Source of the DNA: JACTOJ01 sp032335695
GTDB lineage: Bacteria; Bacillota; Clostridia; Clostridiales; Clostridiaceae
Length of the DNA: 64,000 bases
Assembly (NCBI RefSeq): GCF_032335695.1
Contig: NZ_JACTOJ010000011.1
Span: 62,001 to 126,000, forward strand
Direction: 5' to 3'
The notes under the pieces were generated by a model. That model saw nothing but the letters and a program-made list of their open reading frames with translations. It was not told the origin of the DNA and did no database searches. The first letter of the stretch is position 1; the number at the start of each line of letters is the position of its first letter. Positions 41,072 through 50,028 of this stretch are shown here, one piece after another. A program made the position numbers and the translations under genes.

Positions 41072-41101
41072 TTGTACTAGCTTACTTTAAATTAATATGA
41101 T
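41072..41101 (+). promoter_or_regulatory. Candidate promoter before the nucleoside ABC ATPase gene
   Basis: TTGTAC, an 18-bp spacer and TATGAT, followed by AAAAT. Suggests independent transcription of the ATPase-permease-deo segment in addition to readthrough. Confidence 0.5.
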
Positions 41102-41218
41102 AAAATTTTTGTGGCATTTATAAAAAAACATAGTCTGAGTTTTGAAAAAAATATCAGCATCTCAAAGCAATGACAAAATATGATTTATATGAATAATAAG
41201 CTGAATGGAGGTTAATGT

Positions 41219-42757
41219 ATGACCAAGGTTGTAGAAATGAAAAATATAACCAAGGTTTTTCCAGGAACTGTAGCTAATGACAATGTGGATTTCGATTTAA
41301 ATAAAGGTGAAACCCACGTTCTTCTTGGGGAAAATGGAGCTGGAAAAACCACACTTATGAATGTATTATATGGACTTTATAAGCAGGAAAAGGGCGAAAT
41401 ATATGTAAGCGGAAATTTAGTGAATATAAATAGTCCTAAGGATGCTATAAATCATGGGATAGGTATGGTGCATCAGCATTTTATGCTTGTTCATAATTTT
41501 AGCGTGGCTGAAAATATAATCCTAGGAATAGAGCCTAAAAAAGGACTAAAGGTTGATATAAATAGAGCTATAAAAGACGTAAAAGAGCTTTCCGAAAAGT
41601 ATGGCTTTAATATAGATCCTAATGCAATTATAGAAGATATAACAGTAGGTCAGCAGCAAAAAGTAGAGATACTTAAGGCTTTATACAGAGGTGCTGAAAT
41701 TCTCATATTGGATGAACCTACTGCAGTACTTACTCCTCAGGAAATAAAAGAGCTTGGGAATATCATAGATAATTTAAAAGCTCAAGGTAAATCTGTAATA
41801 CTTATAACTCATAAGCTTAAAGAAGTAATGAGTATGAGCGATAGAGTAACTATTATAAGAAGAGGAAAGGTTACTGGAACTGTGAACACAAAGGACACCA
41901 ATATAGATCAATTAGCTGAGCTTATGGTAGGGAGAAAAGTTAATCTAGTAGTAAATAAGAGCGAAGCTAAAATTGGCGATGTGGTGCTTGAAATAAATGA
42001 TTTAGTAGTTAAAGATCACAGAGGTGTTGAGGCAGTTAAAAATTTAAATTTAAAGCTTAGGGCTGGTGAAATACTTGGCATAGCAGGTGTAGACGGAAAT
42101 GGTCAGAGCGAATTTCTAGAAGCTTTAACTGGACTTAGACCTGCAGAGAATGGTTCTATAAAAATAAAAGGTAAAGAAGTAATAAATAAATCTACTAAAG
42201 AGATAATGGATTGCGGAGTTGGAAATGTCCCTGAGGATAGACATAAGCGAGGACTTGTACTTAATATGCCTCTATACGAGAATGCTATCTTAGGTATTCA
42301 TAAAGAAAAGCAGTTCACTAAAGGTATAGCACTGAACTATAAAGCTATAAAGGAGCACTGCAGAAAGCTTATAAAGGATTTTGATGTTAGAACTCCAAAC
42401 GAAGAGGTAGCTGCTTCGGCACTTTCTGGAGGTAACCAGCAGAAGCTTATAGTAGCAAGAGAAATTACAAAGGATCCATCTCTTTTGATAGTAGCTCAGC
42501 CTACCAGAGGACTTGATGTTGGCGCCATAGAGTATATTCATAGCAGAATAGTTCAGGAAAGAGATAATGGAAAAGCAGTTCTTTTGGTATCCCTTGAGCT
42601 AGATGAAATAATGTCCTTGGCTGATAGAATTTCAGTAATATATGACGGATCAATTATAGATACCTTAGATGGTAAGGATGCAACAGAGCAAAAGCTTGGA
42701 ATACTCATGGCTGGGGGAAATTTAAATAAGGATAAAATAGAGAACAGGGGTGAATAA
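41219..42757 (+). CDS. Nucleoside ABC transporter ATPase (double ATP-binding)
   Basis: A 512-residue ATPase of the CUT2/BMP group with two fused ABC domains. The first has LGENGAGKTTLMN, the VGQQQKVEIL signature variant and LILDEPTAVLTP. The second has a substituted Walker A (GVDGNGQSEFLEAL) and the LSGGNQQKL signature with VAQPTRGLDV. A degenerate second site is normal for this family. GGAGG lies upstream. It energises nucleoside uptake with the two permeases that follow. Confidence 0.94.
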   Translation: MTKVVEMKNITKVFPGTVANDNVDFDLNKGETHVLLGENGAGKTTLMNVLYGLYKQEKGEIYVSGNLVNINSPKDAINHGIGMVHQHFMLVHNFSVAENIILGIEPKKGLKVDINRAIKDVKELSEKYGFNIDPNAIIEDITVGQQQKVEILKALYRGAEILILDEPTAVLTPQEIKELGNIIDNLKAQGKSVILITHKLKEVMSMSDRVTIIRRGKVTGTVNTKDTNIDQLAELMVGRKVNLVVNKSEAKIGDVVLEINDLVVKDHRGVEAVKNLNLKLRAGEILGIAGVDGNGQSEFLEALTGLRPAENGSIKIKGKEVINKSTKEIMDCGVGNVPEDRHKRGLVLNMPLYENAILGIHKEKQFTKGIALNYKAIKEHCRKLIKDFDVRTPNEEVAASALSGGNQQKLIVAREITKDPSLLIVAQPTRGLDVGAIEYIHSRIVQERDNGKAVLLVSLELDEIMSLADRISVIYDGSIIDTLDGKDATEQKLGILMAGGNLNKDKIENRGE

Positions 42758-42758
42758 C

Positions 42759-43850
42759 TTGGAGAATAAGAAGTCTAAAAATAGTATTTTTAGTATAGTC
42801 AGCCCAATATTATTTCCATTATTAGCTATAGTGGTAGCACTATTAGTTTCTGTATTCTTTGTAATGTGGGCAAAATCTTATAGCATATTACAGTTTTTTG
42901 ATGGTTTTAGCGATTTAACTTCTACAGTATGGAAGGGAAGCTTTGGCTCGGAGATGTCAACCATGAATACTCTCTTTTATACCACTCCGCTAATATTTAC
43001 TGGTATTGCAAATGCTGTAGCTTTTAAGACAGGACTTTTTAATATAGGTACAGAAGGCCAGTTTATAATAGGAATGATAACAGCAGCTGTAGTTGGACAA
43101 ATAACTGGACTTCCAGCTATAATACATCTTCCATTAATATTTTTGAGCGGAATGCTTTTAGGTGGAATATGGGCTGGAATCCCAGGATATATTAAGGCAA
43201 AGACTGGAACCAGCGAAGTTATAAACACTATAATGATGAACTATATAGCTTTATATCTGACAGATTATATAATAAGAAGAACTCCGCTAGGTATAGCTAA
43301 AAAAGCTTCAACTCCAATGATTGCAGAAAGTGCAAGACTTGCAAGATTTATAGATAAGTATCAGGCTAATGTGGGAATTATAATAGGAGTAGTAATAGCT
43401 ATATTCATAGCTTGGCTACTTTGGAAAACAGTAATAGGCTATGAGCTTAGAAGCGTAGGAATGAATAGATTCGGAGCAGAGTATGGTGGAATAAATGTAA
43501 AGAAAAACATAGTTCTTGCTATGGCATTATCAGGAGTAATCGCAGCTTTAGGTGGAGTTATCCATGTAACTGGAGGAAAGTTCTATATGGATGATATGAC
43601 TAACCTACCTGGCTATGGATTTACAGGTATGGCAGTTGCACTTCTTGCAAAGAGTAATCCTATAGGCTGTTTATTCTCAGCTCTTTTATTTGGAGCTCTT
43701 AACAGCAGCGCAAAGACCCTGCAGCTTAATGGAATTCCAAAGGAAATAGTATCCTTGATACAGGGTGTTGTAATCATATTTATAGCTACAGATTATATAG
43801 TTAAATATATTAATGATAAAAAGAAAAAGGAGGCGATGATACATGAGTAG
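42759..43850 (+). CDS. Nucleoside ABC transporter permease 1
   Basis: A 363-residue inner-membrane component with about 9-10 hydrophobic helices, of the branched-chain-type permease family. It includes the FNIGTEGQFIIGMI segment and the conserved cytoplasmic loop ELRSVGMNRFGAEYGGINVKKN. The TTG at 42759 is preferred, because AGGGGTG sits 6 nt upstream and the resulting N-terminus is short and charged. A GTG at 42750 would overlap the ATPase stop. It overlaps the second permease by 8 bp. Confidence 0.92.
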   Translation: MENKKSKNSIFSIVSPILFPLLAIVVALLVSVFFVMWAKSYSILQFFDGFSDLTSTVWKGSFGSEMSTMNTLFYTTPLIFTGIANAVAFKTGLFNIGTEGQFIIGMITAAVVGQITGLPAIIHLPLIFLSGMLLGGIWAGIPGYIKAKTGTSEVINTIMMNYIALYLTDYIIRRTPLGIAKKASTPMIAESARLARFIDKYQANVGIIIGVVIAIFIAWLLWKTVIGYELRSVGMNRFGAEYGGINVKKNIVLAMALSGVIAALGGVIHVTGGKFYMDDMTNLPGYGFTGMAVALLAKSNPIGCLFSALLFGALNSSAKTLQLNGIPKEIVSLIQGVVIIFIATDYIVKYINDKKKKEAMIHE

Positions 43851-44775
43851 TGTAAATGTAATAGTTCAGCTTATAGCATCTATGCTTGCATTAGCTACGC
43901 CTCTAATATTTGCGGCTCTAGGCGGTGTATTTTCTGAACGTTCAGGAGTTGTTAACCTTGGGTTAGACGGTATGATGGTAATGGGTGCCTTTTTCAGCGT
44001 ATATGGTTCTCATGTAAGCGGAAGTCCTTATGTTGGAATATTATTTGCTGTCATAGCTGGATGCTTGATTGCTCTTTTACATGCTTTCTTAAGCATAAGC
44101 TTAAAGGCTGATCAGACGATTTCAGGTACAGCGATAAATCTTTTTGCTACAGCCTTAGCAGCTTTCTTAATACTTAAATTATTTCATAAAGGTGGTCAGA
44201 CAGACGGAGTTAATCCCTTGCCCTATCACGTAGCAGGCTGGCTTAGGAATATACCTGTCTTAGGAAGTCTTTTTGATGGTCTCAATTGGTTTGTATTTTT
44301 AGCTATAGCAGCCGTAATAATATCTCATTTTGTTCTCTATAAAACTGCTTGGGGACTTAGAGTAAGATCCGTAGGAGAGCATCCTAAGGCAGCAGATACC
44401 TTAGGAATAAATGTATACAAAACTAGATATATATGTGTTGCTATTTCAGGAATATTAGCTGGAATAGGCGGAGCGGCATTAACTTTAGGTTCAGTGCCTT
44501 TGTATAGTGATGGAATGGTTTCAGGAAGAGGCTTTATAGCTTTGGCTGCCGTAATATTTGGTAACTGGAAACCAGTAGGCTCCTTCTTAGCATGCCTATT
44601 GTTCAGCCTTGCTCAGGCTGTTCAGCTGAAGTCTCAGCTTTTAGGCTTGAATCTTCCTTCAGAGCTTTATAGTGTATTCCCATATTTAGTTACCATGATC
44701 GCTTTAGCTGGTTTTGTTAAGAAAACTCAGCCGCCGGCAGCAGATGGTATACCTTACGAAAAGGGTCAAAGATAA
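43843..44775 (+). CDS. Nucleoside ABC transporter permease 2
   Basis: A 310-residue permease partner with about eight helices, the VVNLGLDGMMVMGAF segment and the loop LRVRSVGEHPKAADTLGINVYKTR, homologous to permease 1. AAGGAGG precedes the ATG. With the BMP lipoprotein, ATPase and permease 1 it forms a complete NupNOPQ-like importer for nucleosides. The LacI gene follows 34 bp later. Confidence 0.93.
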   Translation: MSSVNVIVQLIASMLALATPLIFAALGGVFSERSGVVNLGLDGMMVMGAFFSVYGSHVSGSPYVGILFAVIAGCLIALLHAFLSISLKADQTISGTAINLFATALAAFLILKLFHKGGQTDGVNPLPYHVAGWLRNIPVLGSLFDGLNWFVFLAIAAVIISHFVLYKTAWGLRVRSVGEHPKAADTLGINVYKTRYICVAISGILAGIGGAALTLGSVPLYSDGMVSGRGFIALAAVIFGNWKPVGSFLACLLFSLAQAVQLKSQLLGLNLPSELYSVFPYLVTMIALAGFVKKTQPPAADGIPYEKGQR

Positions 44776-44809
44776 TATTTAAAATAGTTAATATTGAGAG
44801 GACGTAATT

Positions 44810-45832
44810 ATGGGTGTTACTATAAATGATATAGCGGAAAAAGCTGAAGTATCATTAGCAACGGTATCAAGGGTAATCAATAACTCTGGGTATGTAAGCA
44901 AAGCCACCCGGGCAAAGGTTATGAAAGTCATAACTGAGTTAAATTATACTCCTAGCGGCATTAAAAGCTTCAAGGATGAAGAAACTAATACCGTTGGTGT
45001 TATTGTACCTAATATTTCAGACCCTTACTTTGGAGAAATAGTAAAATGCATTGGAGAAATTGCTGAGAGATACGATTATAATATATCAATATTTAATACC
45101 AATGATGAAATATATAAGGAAATCAAAGCCTTGGCTCTTCTAAAACAAAGTAAGGTAAAAGGTATCATAATGATACCTGCCTTCGGGGAAGGCAGCTTTG
45201 ATAATGATTATTTTAAAACCTTGGATAGTATAGGAATGCCATTAGTACTTGTGGCGGCCAGTATAAGATATGCAAGCTTTAATGGAGTTTTTGTAGACAA
45301 TGTAAAAGGAGGCTTTGATGCTGCTAATCTTTTAATACAAGAGGGGCATGAAAGAATTGCTATAATAACTGGCAACTTGGGTTCCGAGCCTTCCTTTGAC
45401 AGACTTATAGGCTATAAAAAAGCTTTAACTATGAATAATATGGCTATAAATGAAGAATATATTTTTGAGGGAAATTATAAACCGGAGAGCGGATATAATA
45501 TAACAAAAGAGATATTGAATATGGAGGATAAGCCTACAGCTTTATTGGTGGGAAGCAGTATGATGACTATAGGCTGCATAAGGGCACTGAATGAAAAAGG
45601 CTTGAAAACACCTGAGGACATAGCTATAATTGGATTTGACAAAGTAGATATATTAAATTATTTAGGACTAAATGTAAGCTATGTTGACGTCTCTGCTAAA
45701 AGCCTAAGCCAGGAAGCAATAAAAATATTGTTTGAACTTATGCAAAATGATGACAGCGGTGAAGTTAGAACTATAACTATATCTCCAAAGATAGAAGCAA
45801 AGGGCTCAGAGAAGTATATAAATAAATCTTAA
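44810..45832 (+). CDS. LacI-family regulator in the nucleoside operon
   Basis: A 340-residue LacI/PurR-type regulator: HTH INDIAEKAEVSLATVSRVINN, then a sugar-binding-type effector domain (GVIVPNISDPYFGEIVKCI, IGFDKVDILNYLG). It is located between the transporter and deo genes, so it probably senses a nucleoside or deoxyribose derivative and controls this operon. Its operator is not identified with confidence; the dyad at 39730-39749 lacks the usual CG centre. Confidence 0.9.
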   Translation: MGVTINDIAEKAEVSLATVSRVINNSGYVSKATRAKVMKVITELNYTPSGIKSFKDEETNTVGVIVPNISDPYFGEIVKCIGEIAERYDYNISIFNTNDEIYKEIKALALLKQSKVKGIIMIPAFGEGSFDNDYFKTLDSIGMPLVLVAASIRYASFNGVFVDNVKGGFDAANLLIQEGHERIAIITGNLGSEPSFDRLIGYKKALTMNNMAINEEYIFEGNYKPESGYNITKEILNMEDKPTALLVGSSMMTIGCIRALNEKGLKTPEDIAIIGFDKVDILNYLGLNVSYVDVSAKSLSQEAIKILFELMQNDDSGEVRTITISPKIEAKGSEKYINKS

Positions 45833-45864
45833 TAGCGGATGCATTAGCCGGAAGGGTGGTAAAT

Positions 45865-46524
45865 ATGAATTTAGCAAAATATTTTGATCATACTATATTA
45901 AAACCTGAAGCTACTGAGGAAGCGGTAAAAAGATTATGCAGTGAGGCAAAGCAGTATAGCTTTGCTTCAGTTTGCGTAAACCCTTTTTATGCTAAAACAG
46001 TAAGCGAAGAACTTAAGGGAACGGAAGTAAAAACTTGTGTAGTTATCGGCTTCCCTTTAGGAGCAAACATAAAGGAAGTTAAGGCCTTTGAAGCTAAAAA
46101 GGCTATGGAAGATGGTGCTCAGGAAGTTGATATGGTAATAAACATAGGAGCATTGAAAGATAAGAAGTATGATGTAGTTAAAGAAGATATAGCAGCGGTG
46201 TTTAATGAAACTAAAGGTAAGGCGCTTCTAAAGGTTATTATAGAAACCTGCCTGCTTACAGATGAAGAGAAGGTTAAAGTATGCACTATCTGTAAGGAAG
46301 TTGGAGTTGAATATGTTAAGACTTCTACAGGATTTTCTACTTCAGGAGCTAAGGTAGAAGATGTTAAGCTTATGAGAGAAACCGTTGGAGAAGAAATGGG
46401 AGTAAAAGCATCAGGCGGAATAAGAGATTATAAAACTGCTGCAGCTATGATAGGAGCAGGAGCCAGCAGAATAGGTGTAAGTGCCAGCGTTTCTATTATG
46501 GAAGAAAGTAAAAATAATCTCTAG
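45865..46524 (+). CDS. deoC: Deoxyribose-phosphate aldolase
   Basis: Splits 2-deoxyribose-5-phosphate into glyceraldehyde-3-phosphate and acetaldehyde. At 219 residues it has the class I aldolase features: DHTILKPEAT, VCVNPFYAK, VIGFPLGA, the Schiff-base lysine in EYVKTSTGF, and the phosphate loop KASGGIRDY. The ATG at 45865 is preferred to GTG 45856, which lies inside the GAAGGGTGG site. It is followed 12 bp later by the nucleoside phosphorylase that supplies its substrate via phosphopentomutase. Confidence 0.96.
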   Translation: MNLAKYFDHTILKPEATEEAVKRLCSEAKQYSFASVCVNPFYAKTVSEELKGTEVKTCVVIGFPLGANIKEVKAFEAKKAMEDGAQEVDMVINIGALKDKKYDVVKEDIAAVFNETKGKALLKVIIETCLLTDEEKVKVCTICKEVGVEYVKTSTGFSTSGAKVEDVKLMRETVGEEMGVKASGGIRDYKTAAAMIGAGASRIGVSASVSIMEESKNNL

Positions 46525-46536
46525 GAGAATATCATT

Positions 46537-47841
46537 ATGAGAATGTATGATTTAATAATCAAAAAAAGAAACGGTGAAGAGCTTACTAAGGAAGAAATAA
46601 ATTATTTCATAGAAAATTATACTAAAGGAAGTATTCCCGATTATCAAGTGTCTGCTCTTATGATGGCAATATTCTTTCAGAAGATGAATATGAGGGAGAC
46701 CGCAGACCTTACCATGGCCATGGTCCATTCCGGAGATGTGCTTGATTTATCAAAAATAGAAGGCATAAAAGTAGATAAGCATAGCACAGGCGGAGTTGGA
46801 GATACTACTTCTTTAGTGCTTACACCAATGGTGGCAGCTCTAGGCATTCCAGTAGCTAAGATGTCAGGAAGAGGTCTTGGTCATACCGGCGGCACTATAG
46901 ATAAGCTTGAATCCTTTAAGGGTTTTTCAGTAGAAATCACAGAAGAACAATTTATTGAAAATGTTAATACAAGAAAGCTAGGATTAATGGCTCAGACTGC
47001 TGATTTAGCACCAGCGGATAAAAAGCTTTATGCCCTTAGAGATGTTACAGGAACTGTAGATAATATATCCTTGATATCTTCAAGCATAATGAGTAAAAAA
47101 ATAGCGGCAGGAGCTGACTGCATAGTTTTAGATGTAAAAGTAGGTGACGGAGCTTTTATGAAAAATTATGAGGATGCTGAAAGATTGGCTGAGGCTATGG
47201 TTAGCATAGGAAATAATGTAGGCAGAAAAACTGTAGCAGTAATATCCGATATGGATCAGCCTCTGGGGCTTGCCATAGGAAATGCCCTTGAGGTTAAGGA
47301 AGCTTTAGATACCCTTAAGGGAGAAGGACCAGAAGATCTTCTGGAACTTTGCCTTACCCTAGGAAGCCACATGGTAGTCTTGGCTAAAAAGGCTGAAAAT
47401 GTAGGAGAAGCTAGAGAAAAGCTTTTGAAAACTATAAAAGATGGTTCTGCTTTAGCTAAATTCAAAGAATTTGTTGATGCTCAAGGCGGAGAGGGGGCTG
47501 CGGTTTATGACAGCAGTCTTTTGCCTAAAGCAAAATATGTTTTTGAAGTTAAGAGCGATAAGGATGGCTATGTTTCAAAGATACATTCTGAAGACATGGG
47601 ACTTATAGCTATGGAGCTGGGAGCTGGAAGAGCCACAAAGGAAGATAAAATAGATTTAGCTGTAGGAATAGTATTAAACAAAAAAAGAGGAATCAAGGTG
47701 TCTAAGGGAGATACTATTGCTTATATACATGCTAATGATGAAGATAAAATACATAAGGCCGCAAAAGATATATTAGAAAATTATGAGATAGTACCTGCTT
47801 ATGAGAATAGTATACCTTTGGTATATGGTATAATAGAGTAA
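46537..47841 (+). CDS. pdp: Pyrimidine-nucleoside phosphorylase
   Basis: Phosphorolyses uridine/thymidine to base and (deoxy)ribose-1-phosphate. It has 434 residues. The N-terminal helical domain is MYDLIIKKRNGEELTKEEI. The phosphate/nucleoside site is KHSTGGVGDTTSL, then KMSGRGLGHTGGTIDKLE, and the C-terminal alpha/beta domain contains ELGAGRATKEDKIDLAVG. The length matches the Bacillus/Clostridium Pdp type. It belongs to the deoC-pdp-deoB-deoD operon. Confidence 0.95.
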   Translation: MRMYDLIIKKRNGEELTKEEINYFIENYTKGSIPDYQVSALMMAIFFQKMNMRETADLTMAMVHSGDVLDLSKIEGIKVDKHSTGGVGDTTSLVLTPMVAALGIPVAKMSGRGLGHTGGTIDKLESFKGFSVEITEEQFIENVNTRKLGLMAQTADLAPADKKLYALRDVTGTVDNISLISSSIMSKKIAAGADCIVLDVKVGDGAFMKNYEDAERLAEAMVSIGNNVGRKTVAVISDMDQPLGLAIGNALEVKEALDTLKGEGPEDLLELCLTLGSHMVVLAKKAENVGEAREKLLKTIKDGSALAKFKEFVDAQGGEGAAVYDSSLLPKAKYVFEVKSDKDGYVSKIHSEDMGLIAMELGAGRATKEDKIDLAVGIVLNKKRGIKVSKGDTIAYIHANDEDKIHKAAKDILENYEIVPAYENSIPLVYGIIE

Positions 47842-47859
47842 GAAGGAGGTATTAAGCTT

Positions 47860-49032
47860 ATGATAAATAGAGTAATATGGATAGTTTTAGACAGCGTAGG
47901 CATGGGAGAAATGCCGGATGCAGCAAAATACGGAGATGAAGGTTCAAATACCATAGGAAATGTATCTAAGTTCCTGGGAGGACTTAAGGTACCTAATATG
48001 GAAGCTATAGGACTTGGAAATATAGATGGAATTAAAGGCTTAAAGAAGGCTGAACATCCTACTGGCTGCTTTGCTAGATTTGAAGAAGCTTCTAATGGTA
48101 AGGATACCACCACTGGACATTGGGAAATGGGCGGAATAATATCTGAAGTACCTTTTCCAACCTATCCTGATGGGTTCTCGAAAGATGTAGTAGAGGCTTT
48201 TGAAAAAGCTGTAGGGAGAAAGATTATAGGCAATAAGCCTGCATCAGGTACAGTTATACTTGATGAGCTTGGGGAAGAACATATGAAAACAGGCAAACCT
48301 ATAGTGTATACTTCTGCAGACAGCGTATTTCAGATAGCGGCTCATGAAGAGGTCATACCTTTAGAAGAGTTATATGATATGTGTAAAAAAGCCAGGGCTA
48401 TGCTTACAGGCAAGCATGCAGTGGCACGTGTAATAGCTAGACCATTTTTAGGAAAGCCAGGAGCTTTCACAAGAACTCCTAACAGAAGAGATTTTTCATT
48501 GCTTCCACCGGAGGAAACAGTTTTGGTAAAAATTCAGAAGTCTGGACTTAATGTGATGGCTGTAGGAAAGATTGAAGATATATTTACTGGCCAGGGAGTT
48601 ACAGAAGCAGTTCATACTAAAGACAACATGGATGGAGTAGATAAGACTCTAGAGTATATGGCTCAAGATAAGAAAGGGCTTATTTTTACTAATCTAGTGG
48701 ACTTTGATATGAAGTGGGGACATAGAAATGATCCTGAAAGCTACGGAAGAGGCTTGGAGGCTTTTGATGTAAGGCTTAAGGAAATAACTGATGCTATGAA
48801 GGATACGGATGTTCTATTCATAACTGCAGACCATGGCTGTGATCCAACCACACCAAGTACTGACCATTCCAGAGAATATGTTCCGTTTATTGCTTATGGA
48901 AAGGCATTAAAGGAAAATATAAATCTTGGAACAAGAAAAACCTTCTCAGATATGGGGCAGACTGTTGCTGACATATTTGGAGTTGAAAAAATAATTGACG
49001 GTGAAAGCTTTTTAAAGGAAATTTTAAAGTAA
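47860..49032 (+). CDS. deoB: Phosphopentomutase
   Basis: Interconverts (deoxy)ribose-1-phosphate and -5-phosphate. It has 390 residues of the alkaline-phosphatase superfamily. The metal-binding start VIWIVLDSVGMGEMPDA, the DTTTGHWEMGG segment with the phosphorylated Thr region, and the C-terminal ITADHGCDPTTPSTDHSREYVP metal site are intact. AAGGAGG precedes the start. It links the nucleoside phosphorylases with DeoC. Confidence 0.96.
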   Translation: MINRVIWIVLDSVGMGEMPDAAKYGDEGSNTIGNVSKFLGGLKVPNMEAIGLGNIDGIKGLKKAEHPTGCFARFEEASNGKDTTTGHWEMGGIISEVPFPTYPDGFSKDVVEAFEKAVGRKIIGNKPASGTVILDELGEEHMKTGKPIVYTSADSVFQIAAHEEVIPLEELYDMCKKARAMLTGKHAVARVIARPFLGKPGAFTRTPNRRDFSLLPPEETVLVKIQKSGLNVMAVGKIEDIFTGQGVTEAVHTKDNMDGVDKTLEYMAQDKKGLIFTNLVDFDMKWGHRNDPESYGRGLEAFDVRLKEITDAMKDTDVLFITADHGCDPTTPSTDHSREYVPFIAYGKALKENINLGTRKTFSDMGQTVADIFGVEKIIDGESFLKEILK

Positions 49033-49090
49033 GGCTGTGTTTTAGAGTCTGCTAAAAAGCATAGCAGATTTAAAACAAAGTCTAAAGTAG
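49033..49090. repeat. Dispersed hairpin repeat, copy C, between deoB and deoD
   Basis: The outer ends are GGCTGTGTTTTA and TTTAAAACAAAGTCTAA. The inner stem TCTGCTA / TAGCAGA (49048-49068) has a 7-nt loop. It starts right at the deoB stop, where it may tune deoD expression. Same family as the copies at 11851, 28216 and 29794. Confidence 0.7.
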
Positions 49091-49120
49091 TATTGTTTTT
49101 ATAAATAGGAGGATTTTACA

Positions 49121-49825
49121 ATGAGCGTTCATATAGGAGCAAAAGAAGGACAGATAGCAGAAAGTATTCTACTTCCAGGAGATCCGCTTAGAGCAAAGTT
49201 TATAGCAGAGACATTTTTAGAAAATGCAGAATGCTATAACGAAGTAAGAGGAATGTATGGTTTTACTGGAACCTACAAAGGAAAGAGAGTATCAGTTCAA
49301 GGAACTGGTATGGGAATGCCATCCATATCCATATATGTTACAGAGCTTATCCAAGCTTATGGAGTTAAAAATTTAATAAGAGTAGGTACCTGCGGAGGGC
49401 TTCAAACCAGCGTAAAGGTTAGAGATATGATAATAGGAATGGCAGCTTCCACAGATTCAAACATGAATAGCCTAACCTTTGAAGGAAGAAGCTTTGCACC
49501 TACAGCAAGCTTTAAGCTTTTGAAGAAGGCTTATGAAGTAGCGGTAGAAAAGGGCTTTGATCCAAAGGTTGGTCAGATAGTAAGCTCAGATGTATTCTAT
49601 GATGATGCACAGAGCTGGAAGCTTTGGGCTAAATACGGAGCTCTAGGAGTTGAAATGGAAGCAGCTGCACTTTACACTATAGCAGCTAAATTCGGAGTTG
49701 ATGCTCTTGGAATAATGACAGTAAGCGATCATCTAGTAACAGGAGAGTTAACAACAGCTGAAGAGAGACAGACTACTTTCACAAAAATGATAGAAACTGC
49801 TCTTGAAGTAGCAACTAATGTATAG
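49121..49825 (+). CDS. deoD: Purine-nucleoside phosphorylase, DeoD type
   Basis: Phosphorolyses purine (deoxy)nucleosides. It is 234 residues, the usual hexameric DeoD length: MSVHIGAKEGQIAESILLPGDPLRAK, VQGTGMGMPS, the RVGTCGGL phosphate site, VEMEAAALYTIA base/ribose site, and the catalytic Asp in TVSDHLVTGE. GGAGG lies upstream. It is the last gene of the nucleoside operon and is followed by a strong GC-rich terminator. Confidence 0.97.
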   Translation: MSVHIGAKEGQIAESILLPGDPLRAKFIAETFLENAECYNEVRGMYGFTGTYKGKRVSVQGTGMGMPSISIYVTELIQAYGVKNLIRVGTCGGLQTSVKVRDMIIGMAASTDSNMNSLTFEGRSFAPTASFKLLKKAYEVAVEKGFDPKVGQIVSSDVFYDDAQSWKLWAKYGALGVEMEAAALYTIAAKFGVDALGIMTVSDHLVTGELTTAEERQTTFTKMIETALEVATNV

Positions 49826-49836
49826 CTCCAAATTTA

Positions 49837-49860
49837 AAGCGGCCTCGGCCGCTTTTTTCT
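49837..49860 (+). terminator. Terminator of the nucleoside operon
   Basis: AAGCGGCC and GGCCGCTT with a two-base loop and TTTTTT tail. Confidence 0.92.
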
Positions 49861-50028
49861 TTTATAAAAAACTAGTAAGTGTTGATTTTATAATTTAAGA
49901 TAGGGTAATATAAAACTATATAGAAATTGTCTGCACAATTAACTTATCCAAAAGGCAGGTTGCTTCAATTATAGAATTCCTGCTTTACATAGATAAACAT
50001 ATTAAATGTTTTGATGGAGCTTCGTATT

